Positions 33,714-46,593 of a stretch of DNA of 64,000 nt are shown here, piece by piece. A program made the translations under genes and the position numbers. This DNA is from Vicia villosa. Taxonomy: Eukaryota > Streptophyta > Magnoliopsida > Fabales > Fabaceae. Numbering within the stretch: the first letter of the stretch is position 1; each line of letters opens with the position of its first letter. Where the stretch lies: the NCBI RefSeq assembly GCF_029867415.1, contig NC_081181.1:68672558-68736557 (forward strand), read 5' to 3'. A model generated the notes under the pieces. It was not told the DNA's origin and did not search any database. It saw nothing but the letters and a program-made list of their open reading frames with translations.

Positions 33714-34773
33714 GCCATCTGTTAACAGCATTCCGCCATTAACGTATTGAAATGTTATGCTGTGCAAATATAAGGCTCTTTTACACGACAACAACATCAT
33801 CAACAATATAACACGATCATACACTCACGTTACATCGTTTATATTCTATCCAAAAGGATACATCACCAATTAATAACATCGTTATCAATTACATCACACC
33901 ATAATTACCACACAGGCATTAATAAGCACACAACACACATTCATCGTCAAAACATACTAGCCACATCGGCATAAATGATCGCATAATTGCATCACATTAA
34001 ATTAATATTGGACAATTGGCCCACAACTCCATCAATACATCATCAACAAGTTGTAATAACAACAATTCAACAATGATAATACATCATTCTCATAACAACA
34101 ATTACTTGCCATAAGGCCACACATCATGTTAATAACAAACAACCAAACATTGTCACATATTAAGAATGAACATTCATTAATACATAACACATATGAACAT
34201 GATCTCATGTTATTGACAACTAATCACATACCTCGTACCAATACGATAACATTCACACAACACATCATCATGATTTATCATGTACTAGTTCACAAAACCA
34301 TTTATGAAAATCAACCAACCACTACTACATCCTACATCATTAACAATTACCACCAAGCACTATGATTATTTACTAATCATATCGCGCATATAAACAATTA
34401 TGTGTTTCCATCAACAACCCTCATAAATAATTAATAACAAGCTAACCAAGCCTATGCTATCATATAGAACATCCAACTAGCTTCCTAACACTTCGAACGG
34501 CGTACGAAACGGAGCTACGGATCAAAAGTTACAAGGTTTCAAAGTTTGGATAGTATAAACATACTTCATAAGTTAACCCTACATAGTTCTATCACTAAAT
34601 CCTAATAAAGATGATAGGATACTACATCCTATGAATCATTTAATTAAATCATAGCATAGTTCATTGCGTTAGCTTTCTAACGCTTCGAACGGCGACAAAA
34701 TCGGAGTTACGGTTCAAGAGTTACGAAGTTTCAAAGTTTTGGAAAAACAGAAAAAGCTGTCATCCGCTTCAGC

Positions 34774-34848
34774 TCCGCTCAGCGGACCTGGGCAGAGAAA
34801 TTTCTGCAACAGAACCTCCGCTCAGCGGATCCACCTCCGCTCAGCGGA
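34774..34848. repeat. TCCGCTCAGCGGA motif cluster in F2 LTR
   Basis: Three identical 13-mers at 34774-34786, 34817-34829 and 34836-34848, each able to pair TCCGCT with AGCGGA around a single C. Arrangement single, 30-nt spacer, close pair. Repeated in LTR copy 2 at +5932. Confidence 0.85.
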
Positions 34849-35642
34849 CCTGCGTAAACCCAGAAAAAACCAGAACGAACCAGAACCATTCCAGCCCCCT
34901 TATACCCACCAAAACCACTCCAAAACATCATTACAACACCAATACAACACATACAAACCATAGAAACAACCTAACATCAAGCTTTTCATGGTTAATTCAT
35001 CAATCTATCTCAAAACCTAACATTTTACCCAAACTCAATCAAGCCATAGAAATGGAAAAGAAAGCATGATCAATCACCATAACACAACAAGGATATATCA
35101 TTTAATCATCATACAATCATTCTCAAACAAACTTAAATCAAACAAAGATCACACAAGGAAATTGTGGAAATTGGAACAAGGAGAACAAGAACACAAACAA
35201 GAACAAGAACAAGACTATAAGAATCATACATCCAAGATAAATTAGATTCACCCCCTTACCTTGCTATAGCAACGATCGGAACTCGAATCGGTCGAGAATC
35301 CACCAATCTACACTTTTTCCTTCTTTTCCTCTTCTTCTTTCTCTCTTCTCTTTCTTTCTTTCCTTTCTTTCTCTTCTTTCTATCTTTGTTTTCTTTATAA
35401 AGAAAATATCTTCCTCGCGGAAATGACCAAAATGCCCCTACGCTCAAATATCGTTCAAACGCCCCAAAACGCGGAATATTACCTTACTAATATTTCTAGT
35501 ACCAAAAATATGAAAACCTTCAATTAAATATTAGTCCGCCATCCTGAACTAATACCGACTGAAACGACCCCAAAAACGGTAAAATTCCAATAAATGTCAC
35601 AAACGTCCAAATCAACTATATACTTATTTTCCGGGCGTTACA

Positions 35643-35657
35643 ACTCTCCCCCACTTA
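35643..35657 (-). promoter_or_regulatory. F2 polypurine tract
   Basis: Minus-strand TAAGTGGGGGAGAGT immediately before the LTR; repeated at 41575-41589. Confidence 0.75.
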
Positions 35658-36249
35658 GAAGATTTCCGTCCTCGGAAATATCCCAAACACAAACAAACTT
35701 GGATACGCTCTCGCCTCCGACTAACCAACTATCAAGCCACGAAAGCAACGACACAATCAGCGCCAAACAACGAACCACTCTAGCTAAAAGAAAAACAACC
35801 AAAACACAACAACGACAACGAGATGCAATGCCCATACAATGCACTCATCGACTAACACCATAACACAATAAATAATCAAGACACAGACAACAACCCGGTC
35901 GCACAACATCCAAACAACCATGCCAAGACATAGCAGTCAAACATGTAGCCAAAACATCTGATGGTCTTATCATTCCTACCACATCCACTGTCCACAATTT
36001 GAACTCTAACAATTCATACACATACGAACCGCGTCATTACACGCTTCCGATGCGCACTCTGATTTCCCAAAACAAACAGTTTTACCAATTTCATAACCAA
36101 CTTCCAACTCCTCCTAGTATTCACTAGAAACTCATTGTTCTCTCTTAACATACTCAACCTCTTCATATGCTGTGTCAGCTTGCACACCAGACAAAAGTCT
36201 TTGTATTATCCAATCAAAGGCAAAAAGCTAATCCAAACACATCCTTGTT

Positions 36250-36625
36250 TCACAACACAAGTCCTCATAGATCCTTAAGCGACCAAATCGCCCTCTCAGT
36301 CTGACCATCCGTTTGAGGACGAGACGCCAAACCCAACGCAACTTCGTACCCAAAGTACTTTGCGAACCTTCTCAAAATTTCAGAAATAAACCTCGGATCT
36401 CAATCTAAACAATACCTTTCGAAACACCATGCAAACAAACAAACCAACAAACAATTTTATCAACATACCACTCGCCAGTACTTCCATCGGTTAATCCATT
36501 CTTATCGAAATAACGTGAACAGTTTTCGTCAATATATCCATAATGACCCAAATCGCCTCACAATTACTCGACGTCCTCGGCAAACCAGAAACAAAATCCA
36601 TAGAAATGCTATTCCACTTCTACTC
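36250..36625 (-). pseudogene. F2 integrase fragment, unit 1
   Basis: Minus-strand translation shows [17 protein letters not shown] then [10 protein letters not shown], typical of the chromovirus integrase core with its first catalytic Asp, and nearer 36300 LRLGLASRPQTDGQTERAIW with the catalytic Glu. Stops and frame changes lie between. No chromodomain was recognised. Confidence 0.7.
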
Positions 36626-37319
36626 AGGAATGGATAACAGTTACATGAAACCAGACGACTACTGACAAGTCAAACACAAATAAACAAATCCCTTCATATC
36701 CTTCTTCATTACTTTGCCACTAAAAATGACGTTCTCAAATCTTGATACATCTTAGTAGCATCAGGATGAATACTTAAATCACCACGACGCACCTCATCCC
36801 AAGTCCTCATTTCAAATCCGAACATTAGGAATACAAACTTGATCATGACATCCCATGACATTGCTCTTATCAATCCGAAGATCACCATCTTTACCTTTGA
36901 CTAATAAATGTCATCTTATCAACCCATTCCAATCCGATTTCTGACCTTTTCTAATCTCATCAAGAATACCATAAGTAAGCTTTCACATAAAAAGCTCAAC
37001 ACTTGAAGAAGTCGCTTTACGAACCAAACTCAAATCTCACAACTGTTCAACAATCACAATACTCGAATCATCCACATAGACGTATGCAATGGTTTCTCAT
37101 ATTCAACTCGTTCTGATCAAACAAATACTTCAAACTCTTGTAGTCACTTACACACACAAATCTCGATCCGAATAATTAGTGCCTTCAAATTTCCCAAACA
37201 GAAATAACCACTGCCAACTCTAAATCTTGTGACAGATAAATCCTTTCAAAAATCTTAACTTGCATAAAAGCATAAACCACCACTTACCCCTTGAACATTC
37301 ACTTCACTCAACCAAAAAC

Positions 37320-37784
37320 TCATACAAGGAAACTTAGCAAACATCTTCTTCTTCCCAACACGGACAAAACAATTCTCAAGTACTTAGCATGATCATCTTC
37401 ACACTGATGATACCTATACCTCAAATCAACTTGCAAAACAAACAAGCTCAAACCAACTTGATCCATCAAAATATCAATCCTCGAAAGTGGATACTTTTCC
37501 TTAATTGTCACTTTTCTCAATTGTCTAAAATCGACACAAAGCCTCGTAGAACCTTCCTTCTTAACCAACAAAACACATGCACCCTACGGCGACACACTTG
37601 AACGAACAAACCTCTTCTCAAGAAAATCCTTAAGTTGACTCCTCAACTCTTTCAACTCAGAAGTTGGCATCCGATACGGAACCCTCGACACAACAATAGT
37701 TCTAGGAACTAAATCCGTCAAAATAGAACTCCAAGACAAAATTCCTCTTTTCGACGATGAATCAATGAAACCTTCAAGAAACAC
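37320..37784 (-). pseudogene. F2 reverse transcriptase fragment, unit 1
   Basis: Minus-strand PYRMPTSELKELRSQLKDFL and RFVRSSVSP, a stop where Trp would fit, then [20 protein letters not shown] and [12 protein letters not shown]...YHQ. These are the N-terminal RT motifs of plant chromoviruses. The palm with the YVDD catalytic motif is missing, so no polymerase can be made. Sequence from here to the primer site (37910-38706) shows no recognisable gag or protease. Confidence 0.8.
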
Positions 37785-38706
37785 TTATACAAATGCACAA
37801 CTATCCGCAATTCCCACAATTGCTCTTTCTCAAGGACATCTAAAATCGTCGACAACATAAACAACGTCGTACCACCTTGCACCGACTCATTCACTTCCAA
37901 TATTATCAAACTAGTCAGATAAGCCTATCACGTCCAATACGATCCCGTCTACTATCAACAAGAGATTAAGGGTGATCAAGTCCTCAATTTGTCAATAGGT
38001 AGCCGACAATCATAATAGAGTATAAACTATCAGTACTAACATTAATAATATTCTTTTCCAACTTTTGCTCATAGCACAGAAGCACTATGATTCCATAATT
38101 CACAAATCTCTCAAGATCATCTGAACCAGCCAACCCGGCATCTTGTAGCTACGTACCAAAACACTTCTAACAAATCCCAAGAATAAAATTCCCGAGATCC
38201 TACTCAACTCTTCGTACTCCTAATTCTTACTCAAGTTCCAAAACATTTCCAACAACGTCAATAACTCCTACAACAAAGTCTACCACAATACTTTCCTTAA
38301 TCATTGATCCAACAACGACACCTCACACAAGGCTACTCAAACAACAACTTCATAGTCCATCAGTAGCGTCAGAGCTTCACAACTCTCTAAATTCCATTCT
38401 TTAGAATTAACCAACATCTACTCCGTGACACTCCAACTCGATTAACAACCGAAGTCTTAAGTCCAAGCCGCCTTCACTTCAGAAAACAACAAATTCCAAC
38501 AACACTAGTACTGTTGCCCTCAATAGCATACTAACATCTTGCAACTGAAACATATCCGAGAAGCATATGTTCTCCCCCACTTAGCTGCAAACCATTCCTG
38601 CACACCACCGACTAGAGGCACAACAAGTACTGACAGTGCTCCACACACTTATCACATACTGAGGAATTAAACAACATTAGACAACACTGGCCGGACAGAC
38701 CGACCT

Positions 38707-38718
38707 GCTCTGATACCA
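38707..38718 (-). promoter_or_regulatory. F2 primer-binding site
   Basis: Minus-strand TGGTATCAGAGC, complementary to initiator tRNA-Met, four bases inside LTR copy 2. Confidence 0.85.
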
Positions 38719-38722
38719 CTAA

Positions 38723-41574
38723 TGTAACACCCCAATTCTACCCAAAGCATTTAGGCAAGAAAATATCAGAGTATTTAAAATTTCATACAACGCAATTAGG
38801 ATGTTACACTAAATAACCAAACATACACCTAGAAAACAAACGGACATCAGCGATGCCAAAAGCATACACACCTGCCAATAACATGATACATAACACACGG
38901 AAGGTATGAACATATATATATACATATAGCTCTCCCTCTCAAAGAGGAGTTTTCCAAAATAAAGTGTTTACAGTACACAACAGCACATCGTCACATATAC
39001 ATGTTCAAAGAGTCATATACAAATAAATAACAACAGACTCCCGACTCCCCGGTGTTACGTATCAGAGCGACCGACAAGACCAACTGGAGAACTACCTCTT
39101 CCAAAAGACTCCCAAAGCGGCTAATCTGCAGGATGCCACTCAAGCATCAAATCAGCAGAAGGGTGAGAATATAATTCATAATGAAAGCATGACAATTATA
39201 GTAATGCCAACAAGTATCATCAAGAATCATACAACAAAGTAATCCACTCATTCAACCACAATCAATATATAAGTAATGTGACACATGAATGATAACATAA
39301 TTATAAAGACAGACAATGATGAATGAGACTCAACTATGCATATGCATGTGGTACCAAATCCGGAGTAAAACTCCTCCTTGTCATTATGACAAAAACACCT
39401 GCCGAGCATTATGCTGGGACTTTTTTCCACTCAGGAAGCCCGCAGGCTGTCGTCATCGAGCACGCAGCTCCCACTGATGACCTCTTGCCAATAAGGCTCA
39501 TTCCATTACCGAGCATTAAGCCCCTACTGGTAACCAAGCGCGCACGCTGTCGTCATCGAGCACGCAGCTCCCACTGATGACCTCTTGCCAATAAGGCTCA
39601 TTCCATTACCGAGCATTAAGCCCCTACTGGTAACCGTGCCCGCAGGCCATCTGTTAACAGCATTCCGCCATTAACGTATTGAAATGTTATGCTGTGCAAA
39701 TATAAGGCTCTTTTACACGACAACAACATCATCAACAATATAACACGATCATACACTCACGTTACATCGTTTATATTCTATCCAAAAGGATACATCACCA
39801 ATTAATAACATCGTTATCAATTACATCACACCATAATTACCACACAGGCATTAATAAGCACACAACACACATTCATCGTCAAAACATACTAGCCACATCG
39901 GCATAAATGATCGCATAATTGCATCACATTAAATTAATATTGGACAATTGGCCCACAACTCCATCAATACATCATCAACAAGTTGTAATAACAACAATTC
40001 AACAATGATAATACATCATTCTCATAACAACAATTACTTGCCATAAGGCCACACATCATGTTAATAACAAACAACCAAACATTGTCACATATTAAGAATG
40101 AACATTCATTAATACATAACACATATGAACATGATCTCATGTTATTGACAACTAATCACATACCTCGTACCAATACGATAACATTCACACAACACATCAT
40201 CATGATTTATCATGTACTAGTTCACAAAACCATTTATGAAAATCAACCAACCACTACTACATCCTACATCATTAACAATTACCACCAAGCACTATGATTA
40301 TTTACTAATCATATCGCGCATATAAACAATTATGTGTTTCCATCAACAACCCTCATAAATAATTAATAACAAGCTAACCAAGCCTATGCTATCATATAGA
40401 ACATCCAACTAGCTTCCTAACACTTCGAACGGCGTACGAAACGGAGCTACGGATCAAAAGTTACAAGGTTTCAAAGTTTGGATAGTATAAACATACTTCA
40501 TAAGTTAACCCTACATAGTTCTATCACTAAATCCTAATAAAGATGATAGGATACTACATCCTATGAATCATTTAATTAAATCATAGCATAGTTCATTGCG
40601 TTAGCTTTCTAACGCTTCGAACGGCGACAAAATCGGAGTTACGGTTCAAGAGTTACGAAGTTTCAAAGTTTTGGAAAAACAGAAAAAGCTGTCATCCGCT
40701 TCAGCTCCGCTCAGCGGACCTGGGCAGAGAAATTTCTGCAACAGAACCTCCGCTCAGCGGATCCACCTCCGCTCAGCGGACCTGCGTAAACCCAGAAAAA
40801 ACCAGAACGAACCAGAACCATTCCAGCCCCCTTATACCCACCAAAACCACTCCAAAACATCATTACAACACCAATACAACACATACAAACCATAGAAACA
40901 ACCTAACATCAAGCTTTTCATGGTTAATTCATCAATCTATCTCAAAACCTAACATTTTACCCAAACTCAATCAAGCCATAGAAATGGAAAAGAAAGCATG
41001 ATCAATCACCATAACACAACAAGGATATATCATTTAATCATCATACAATCATTCTCAAACAAACTTAAATCAAACAAAGATCACACAAGGAAATTGTGGA
41101 AATTGGAACAAGGAGAACAAGAACACAAACAAGAACAAGAACAAGACTATAAGAATCATACATCCAAGATAAATTAGATTCACCCCCTTACCTTGCTATA
41201 GCAACGATCGGAACTCGAATCGGTCGAGAATCCACCAATCTACACTTTTTCCTTCTTTTCCTCTTCTTCTTTCTCTCTTCTCTTTCTTTCTTTCCTTTCT
41301 TTCTCTTCTTTCTATCTTTGTTTTCTTTATAAAGAAAATATCTTCCTCGCGGAAATGACCAAAATGCCCCTACGCTCAAATATCGTTCAAACGCCCCAAA
41401 ACGCGGAATATTACCTTACTAATATTTCTAGTACCAAAAATATGAAAACCTTCAATTAAATATTAGTCCGCCATCCTGAACTAATACCGACTGAAACGAC
41501 CCCAAAAACGGTAAAATTCCAATAAATGTCACAAACGTCCAAATCAACTATATACTTATTTTCCGGGCGTTACA
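38723..41574 (-). repeat. F2 LTR copy 2
   Basis: Repeats 32791-35642 at an offset of 5932 bp with almost no change, including the 100-bp duplication and the TCCGCTCAGCGGA cluster (40706-40780). Confidence 0.9.
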
Positions 41575-42181
41575 ACTCTCCCCCACTTAGAAGATTTCCG
41601 TCCTCGGAAATATCCCAAACACAAACAAACTTGGATACGCTCTCGCCTCCGACTAACCAACTATCAAGCCACGAAAGCAACGACACAATCAGCGCCAAAC
41701 AACGAACCACTCTAGCTAAAAGAAAAACAACCAAAACACAACAACGACAACGAGATGCAATGCCCATACAATGCACTCATCGACTAACACCATAACACAA
41801 TAAATAATCAAGACACAGACAACAACCCGGTCGCACAACATCCAAACAACCATGCCAAGACATAGCAGTCAAACATGTAGCCAAAACATCTGATGGTCTT
41901 ATCATTCCTACCACATCCACTGTCCACAATTTGAACTCTAACAATTCATACACATACGAACCGCGTCATTACACGCTTCCGATGCGCACTCTGATTTCCC
42001 AAAACAAACAGTTTTACCAATTTCATAACCAACTTCCAACTCCTCCTAGTATTCACTAGAAACTCATTGTTCTCTCTTAACATACTCAACCTCTTCATAT
42101 GCTGTGTCAGCTTGCACACCAGACAAAAGTCTTTGTATTATCCAATCAAAGGCAAAAAGCTAATCCAAACACATCCTTGTT

Positions 42182-42557
42182 TCACAACACAAGTCCTCAT
42201 AGATCCTTAAGCGACCAAATCGCCCTCTCAGTCTGACCATCCGTTTGAGGACGAGACGCCAAACCCAACGCAACTTCGTACCCAAAGTACTTTGCGAACC
42301 TTCTCAAAATTTCAGAAATAAACCTCGGATCTCAATCTAAACAATACCTTTCGAAACACCATGCAAACAAACAAACCAACAAACAATTTTATCAACATAC
42401 CACTCGCCAGTACTTCCATCGGTTAATCCATTCTTATCGAAATAACGTGAACAGTTTTCGTCAATATATCCATAATGACCCAAATCGCCTCACAATTACT
42501 CGACGTCCTCGGCAAACCAGAAACAAAATCCATAGAAATGCTATTCCACTTCTACTC
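42182..42557 (-). pseudogene. F2 integrase fragment, unit 2
   Basis: Second copy of 36250-36625, same motifs and the same lesions. Confidence 0.7.
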
Positions 42558-43251
42558 AGGAATGGATAACAGTTACATGAAACCAGACGACTACTGACAA
42601 GTCAAACACAAATAAACAAATCCCTTCATATCCTTCTTCATTACTTTGCCACTAAAAATGACGTTCTCAAATCTTGATACATCTTAGTAGCATCAGGATG
42701 AATACTTAAATCACCACGACGCACCTCATCCCAAGTCCTCATTTCAAATCCGAACATTAGGAATACAAACTTGATCATGACATCCCATGACATTGCTCTT
42801 ATCAATCCGAAGATCACCATCTTTACCTTTGACTAATAAATGTCATCTTATCAACCCATTCCAATCCGATTTCTGACCTTTTCTAATCTCATCAAGAATA
42901 CCATAAGTAAGCTTTCACATAAAAAGCTCAACACTTGAAGAAGTCGCTTTACGAACCAAACTCAAATCTCACAACTGTTCAACAATCACAATACTCGAAT
43001 CATCCACATAGACGTATGCAATGGTTTCTCATATTCAACTCGTTCTGATCAAACAAATACTTCAAACTCTTGTAGTCACTTACACACACAAATCTCGATC
43101 CGAATAATTAGTGCCTTCAAATTTCCCAAACAGAAATAACCACTGCCAACTCTAAATCTTGTGACAGATAAATCCTTTCAAAAATCTTAACTTGCATAAA
43201 AGCATAAACCACCACTTACCCCTTGAACATTCACTTCACTCAACCAAAAAC

Positions 43252-43716
43252 TCATACAAGGAAACTTAGCAAACATCTTCTTCTTCCCAACACGGACAAA
43301 ACAATTCTCAAGTACTTAGCATGATCATCTTCACACTGATGATACCTATACCTCAAATCAACTTGCAAAACAAACAAGCTCAAACCAACTTGATCCATCA
43401 AAATATCAATCCTCGAAAGTGGATACTTTTCCTTAATTGTCACTTTTCTCAATTGTCTAAAATCGACACAAAGCCTCGTAGAACCTTCCTTCTTAACCAA
43501 CAAAACACATGCACCCTACGGCGACACACTTGAACGAACAAACCTCTTCTCAAGAAAATCCTTAAGTTGACTCCTCAACTCTTTCAACTCAGAAGTTGGC
43601 ATCCGATACGGAACCCTCGACACAACAATAGTTCTAGGAACTAAATCCGTCAAAATAGAACTCCAAGACAAAATTCCTCTTTTCGACGATGAATCAATGA
43701 AACCTTCAAGAAACAC
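43252..43716 (-). pseudogene. F2 reverse transcriptase fragment, unit 2
   Basis: Second copy of 37320-37784, same motifs and the same internal stop. Confidence 0.8.
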
Positions 43717-44179
43717 TTATACAAATGCACAACTATCCGCAATTCCCACAATTGCTCTTTCTCAAGGACATCTAAAATCGTCGACAACATAAACAACGTC
43801 GTACCACCTTGCACCGACTCATTCACTTCCAATATTATCAAACTAGTCAGATAAGCCTATCACGTCCAATACGATCCCGTCTACTATCAACAAGAGATTA
43901 AGGGTGATCAAGTCCTCAATTTGTCAATAGGTAGCCGACAATCATAATAGAGTATAAACTATCAGTACTAACATTAATAATATTCTTTTCCAACTTTTGC
44001 TCATAGCACAGAAGCACTATGATTCCATAATTCACAAATCTCTCAAGATCATCTGAACCAGCCAACCCGGCATCTTGTAGCTACGTACCAAAACACTTCT
44101 AACAAATCCCAAGAATAAAATTCCCGAGATCCTACTCAACTCTTCGTACTCCTAATTCTTACTCAAGTTCCAAAACATT

Positions 44180-44193
44180 CCTTTCTTTCTCGA
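44180..44193. other. 14-nt filler at a deletion junction in F2
   Basis: CCTTTCTTTCTCGA lies between the end of interior 2 and the resumed LTR. CCTTTCTTTCTC also occurs within the LTR CT-rich stretch ~90 nt away (about 44284-44295), so the filler looks templated. Confidence 0.7.
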
Positions 44194-44565
44194 AACGATC
44201 GGAACTCGAATCGGTCGAGAATCCACCAATCTACACTTTTTCCTTCTTTTCCTCTTCTTCTTTCTCTCTTCTCTTTCTTTCTTTCCTTTCTTTCTCTTCT
44301 TTCTATCTTTGTTTTCTTTATAAAGAAAATATCTTCCTCGCGGAAATGACCAAAATGCCCCTACGCTCAAATATCGTTCAAACGCCCCAAAACGCGGAAT
44401 ATTACCTTACTAATATTTCTAGTACCAAAAATATGAAAACCTTCAATTAAATATTAGTCCGCCATCCTGAACTAATACCGACTGAAACGACCCCAAAAAC
44501 GGTAAAATTCCAATAAATGTCACAAACGTCCAAATCAACTATATACTTCTTTTCCGGGCGTTACA
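44194..44565 (-). repeat. F2 LTR copy 3, last 372 bp only
   Basis: Matches 41203-41574; one visible difference is TTCTTTT against TTATTTT near 44549. It ends GCGTTACA at the CTATA duplication. Confidence 0.9.
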
Positions 44566-46396
44566 CTATATGGAAGCCATAAGCCCTAGAACACATGTCA
44601 CCATTTTTGAGCTTCAAAGCTTTGAAGCTTTCGTTTTCATGGTTCCATGCATTTTCCGTCCAAACTAATGGTTCCAATGAACTCAGAGACCCTCAATTAG
44701 GGGATCTGGGTCGCTTTTGTTGTTTAAAATTAACATTGTTTTGCAGGTTTGAAGGTGCATTAAACAGCGGCGGTTTCGTATGGAAACAGTGGTGGTTTAA
44801 AACCGTCGTTATCTGCGTTAGTAGAGAGGAAGACGATGATGAACAGTCCCTGGACTTGTTGACCTCCACGCGGACGTTCCTAATTGTTCAGTCAAAGTCC
44901 TCGCTCTCTCTCCATTTGCGTGGCTGCTCACCAATGACCAGTCAACTGGTCTCTCCATCCATGCAGGCATCTGTGGGGCCTACCTGAAAAATTTGAATTT
45001 CTAAAGATCCAGCGCATCTCTTTTGCTCAGCTTACCATGCCCCCTTCCACGTGTACCATCAGATTCCTTTAAATTCAGATCAAAAGGCCTTGAACAAGCA
45101 GTCCACCATATGCCCTCAGACCAATCCACACAGGATCCCTTATTTCTATTTTATTTTATTATTTCATAATTCATTTAATTTCACTTCTAAAAATGATTAA
45201 AAATAGTTTTAAAAAGCCAAAAATTATTTTAATTTCACATCTAGGCTCAGAAAATGTTAAATTATTTTAAAACATAAAAATATTTTATTTTTTCTTCATA
45301 ATTAAAATATTTTTTTAATTAATTAGTATATATGTAAATATTTACTTTTTAATTATTTCAACCTATCAAAAAAATCAGAAAAAAATATTTTCTTTTTATT
45401 AAATTAAGTTTATATATTATAAACTAATTTTGTACAAAATTAGACTATTTTTTCTCTTTAAAGTTTAAGTTACTTGTATAATTATTTTTATAGTTATTGT
45501 TTAATTAACTTAATAACCTTAAAACAATTCCAAAAATCACAAAAAAATTAATTTTATTTTAAAATTAATTAACAAGCAACTTGAACATATTTTAGACTTA
45601 ATTCTTATGTTTAAATTTTATTTCTAATTTTTAGCCTTTTAATTAGACTAATTATGCTTTTAATTTTAATTAAAACACCATCCAAAAAATCCAAAAAAAC
45701 CTTTTCCCTTTATCTTATTGCAATTTAAATTCTTAGATAAGTGTATTAGGTTGCAAATTTCATGTAAATAGCGTAGTTTACATTTCTCGCACAATCGATG
45801 TAATAGCGTAGATTTACTTTCCGCATTTTACATTTCCGCACTTTAATTCCTGTACATATAAACTGCGTGTATGTCAAGAATAAAAACTAAAGCGCTAGAT
45901 CACTAATCTCAAGACAAAAAATATCTGAATCAAACACGATCACACTTGCACATCTTAGGGTAATCCCTGTTACTCTTTTCAAATCAATCATACTGTTTTA
46001 AATGCAATTCAAATTCCTGTTTGTATCCAGTTAGGGAAAATTTTCTAAAAGAAATAAGAAAGGACCTTATGAAACATAGGGTAGGCCTCCTAATTGCTTT
46101 ATCGCAAACAAAATAAAAAACAAACAAGTGTTTCGCATATCACTGTTTTTCTCAAAACAAAATTTCAAAAGACTATATCTTGTATAATTCCAAACAAGGA
46201 TAATTACAAGGTTAAAGATCTTTTTCAAACCATCAAAACATCTTTCAAAAGATAAACACTTTGTATACATCCGCACAAGGATCATTACAAAGTTAATTCT
46301 TTACAAAATGTTTAAAACCACATACAAGCATTTCAAGCAAATCAAATGATTCAAACAAGTGAGCTAAGCAATTAAGAGCCCATGGATAACCATGGA

Positions 46397-46430
46397 TATA
46401 CAAAGGGTGCTAACACCTTCCCTTTGTATA
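46397..46430 (+). other. Conserved LTR hairpin, element F 3' LTR
   Basis: Stem TATACAAAGGG (46397-46407) with CCCTTTGTATA (46420-46430), loop TGCTAACACCTT. A 2-base difference from the 5' LTR copy lengthens the stem by one pair. Confidence 0.85.
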
Positions 46431-46588
46431 ACCTACCCCCCGAACCCAAAATCTCTCAAAGGTCTTTTCCTGTTTCTTTTATAAACCTTTCCTTAATTGG
46501 ATAAAATAAAAGTCGGTGGTGACTCTCTGCTTTTCGCAATTCAAAAAATAAAAAGAAGAGTCAGTTCTCAAAAATAACGGAGGCGACA

Positions 46589-46593
46589 CAATG
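46589..46593. other. Target-site duplication of element F (right)
   Basis: CAATG, identical to 11808-11812. Confidence 0.9.

Larger units (their letters stand above)
32791..35642 (-). repeat. F2 LTR copy 1 (2852 bp)
   Basis: TGTAACACCCC ... GGGCGTTACA on the plus strand. Internal features: a 100-bp tandem duplication at 33514-33713, two blocks with CTTCGAACGGCG (34479-34535 and 34671-34730), three TCCGCTCAGCGGA palindromes (34774-34848) and a CT-rich stretch with a TATAAAG box on the minus strand near 35392-35400. No gene. Confidence 0.9.
41575..44179 (-). repeat. F2 interior copy 2, truncated
   Basis: Repeats 35643-38247 with the integrase fragment at 42182-42557 and the RT fragment at 43252-43716. 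The 475 bp nearest the 5' LTR, including the primer site, are deleted. Confidence 0.9.
32791..44565 (-). mobile_element. F2, chromovirus-like element in tandem LTR-int-LTR-int-LTR form
   Basis: 11,775 bp flanked by CTATA. Composition: LTR 32791-35642, interior 35643-38722, LTR 38723-41574, truncated interior 41575-44179, 14-nt filler, last 372 bp of an LTR (44194-44565). The two 5932-bp units are nearly identical; one clear difference is G against A at about 32883/38815. Primer site and polypurine tract show it lies on the minus strand. The 3.1-kb interiors hold only fragments of RT and integrase, so the element was non-autonomous. The first interior retains the tRNA-iMet-type primer site; the second has lost it. 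Confidence 0.9.
11813..46588 (+). mobile_element. Element F, giant Ogre/Tat-type Ty3/gypsy retrotransposon
   Basis: A complete-ended element: 5-bp duplication CAATG on both sides, LTRs of 4831 bp (11813-16643) and ~4830 bp (29979-46588 minus the F2 insertion). It has a tRNA-Arg-type primer site, ORF1, gag, protease, intron, RT, RNase H, archaeal-type RNase H, integrase, a long repeat-rich 3' UTR and a polypurine tract. Without F2 and F1 it spans ~20.6 kb, and part of ORF1/gag has been lost, so the original fits the size range of Ogre elements. The LTRs differ at 12 of 393 positions in one stretch compared by eye (14653-15045 against 44595-44987), so the insertion is not recent. Stops and frameshifts in every ORF make it inactive. 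Confidence 0.95.
29979..46588 (+). repeat. 3' LTR of element F, interrupted by F2
   Basis: Starts TGTTATACCCC at 29979, is interrupted at 32790 by F2, resumes at 44571 (after the CTATA duplication) and ends GGAGGCGACA at 46588. Net length ~4830 bp, matching the 5' LTR. It contains the intact micropeptide ORF, TATA box 32450-32457 and the conserved hairpin at 46397-46430. Confidence 0.9.

Noticed and set aside
35256..35447. Lys/Arg/Glu-rich ORF in F2 LTR, minus strand (also 41188, 44152)
   Set aside because: Comes from the CT-rich stretch of the LTR; no start context or domain.
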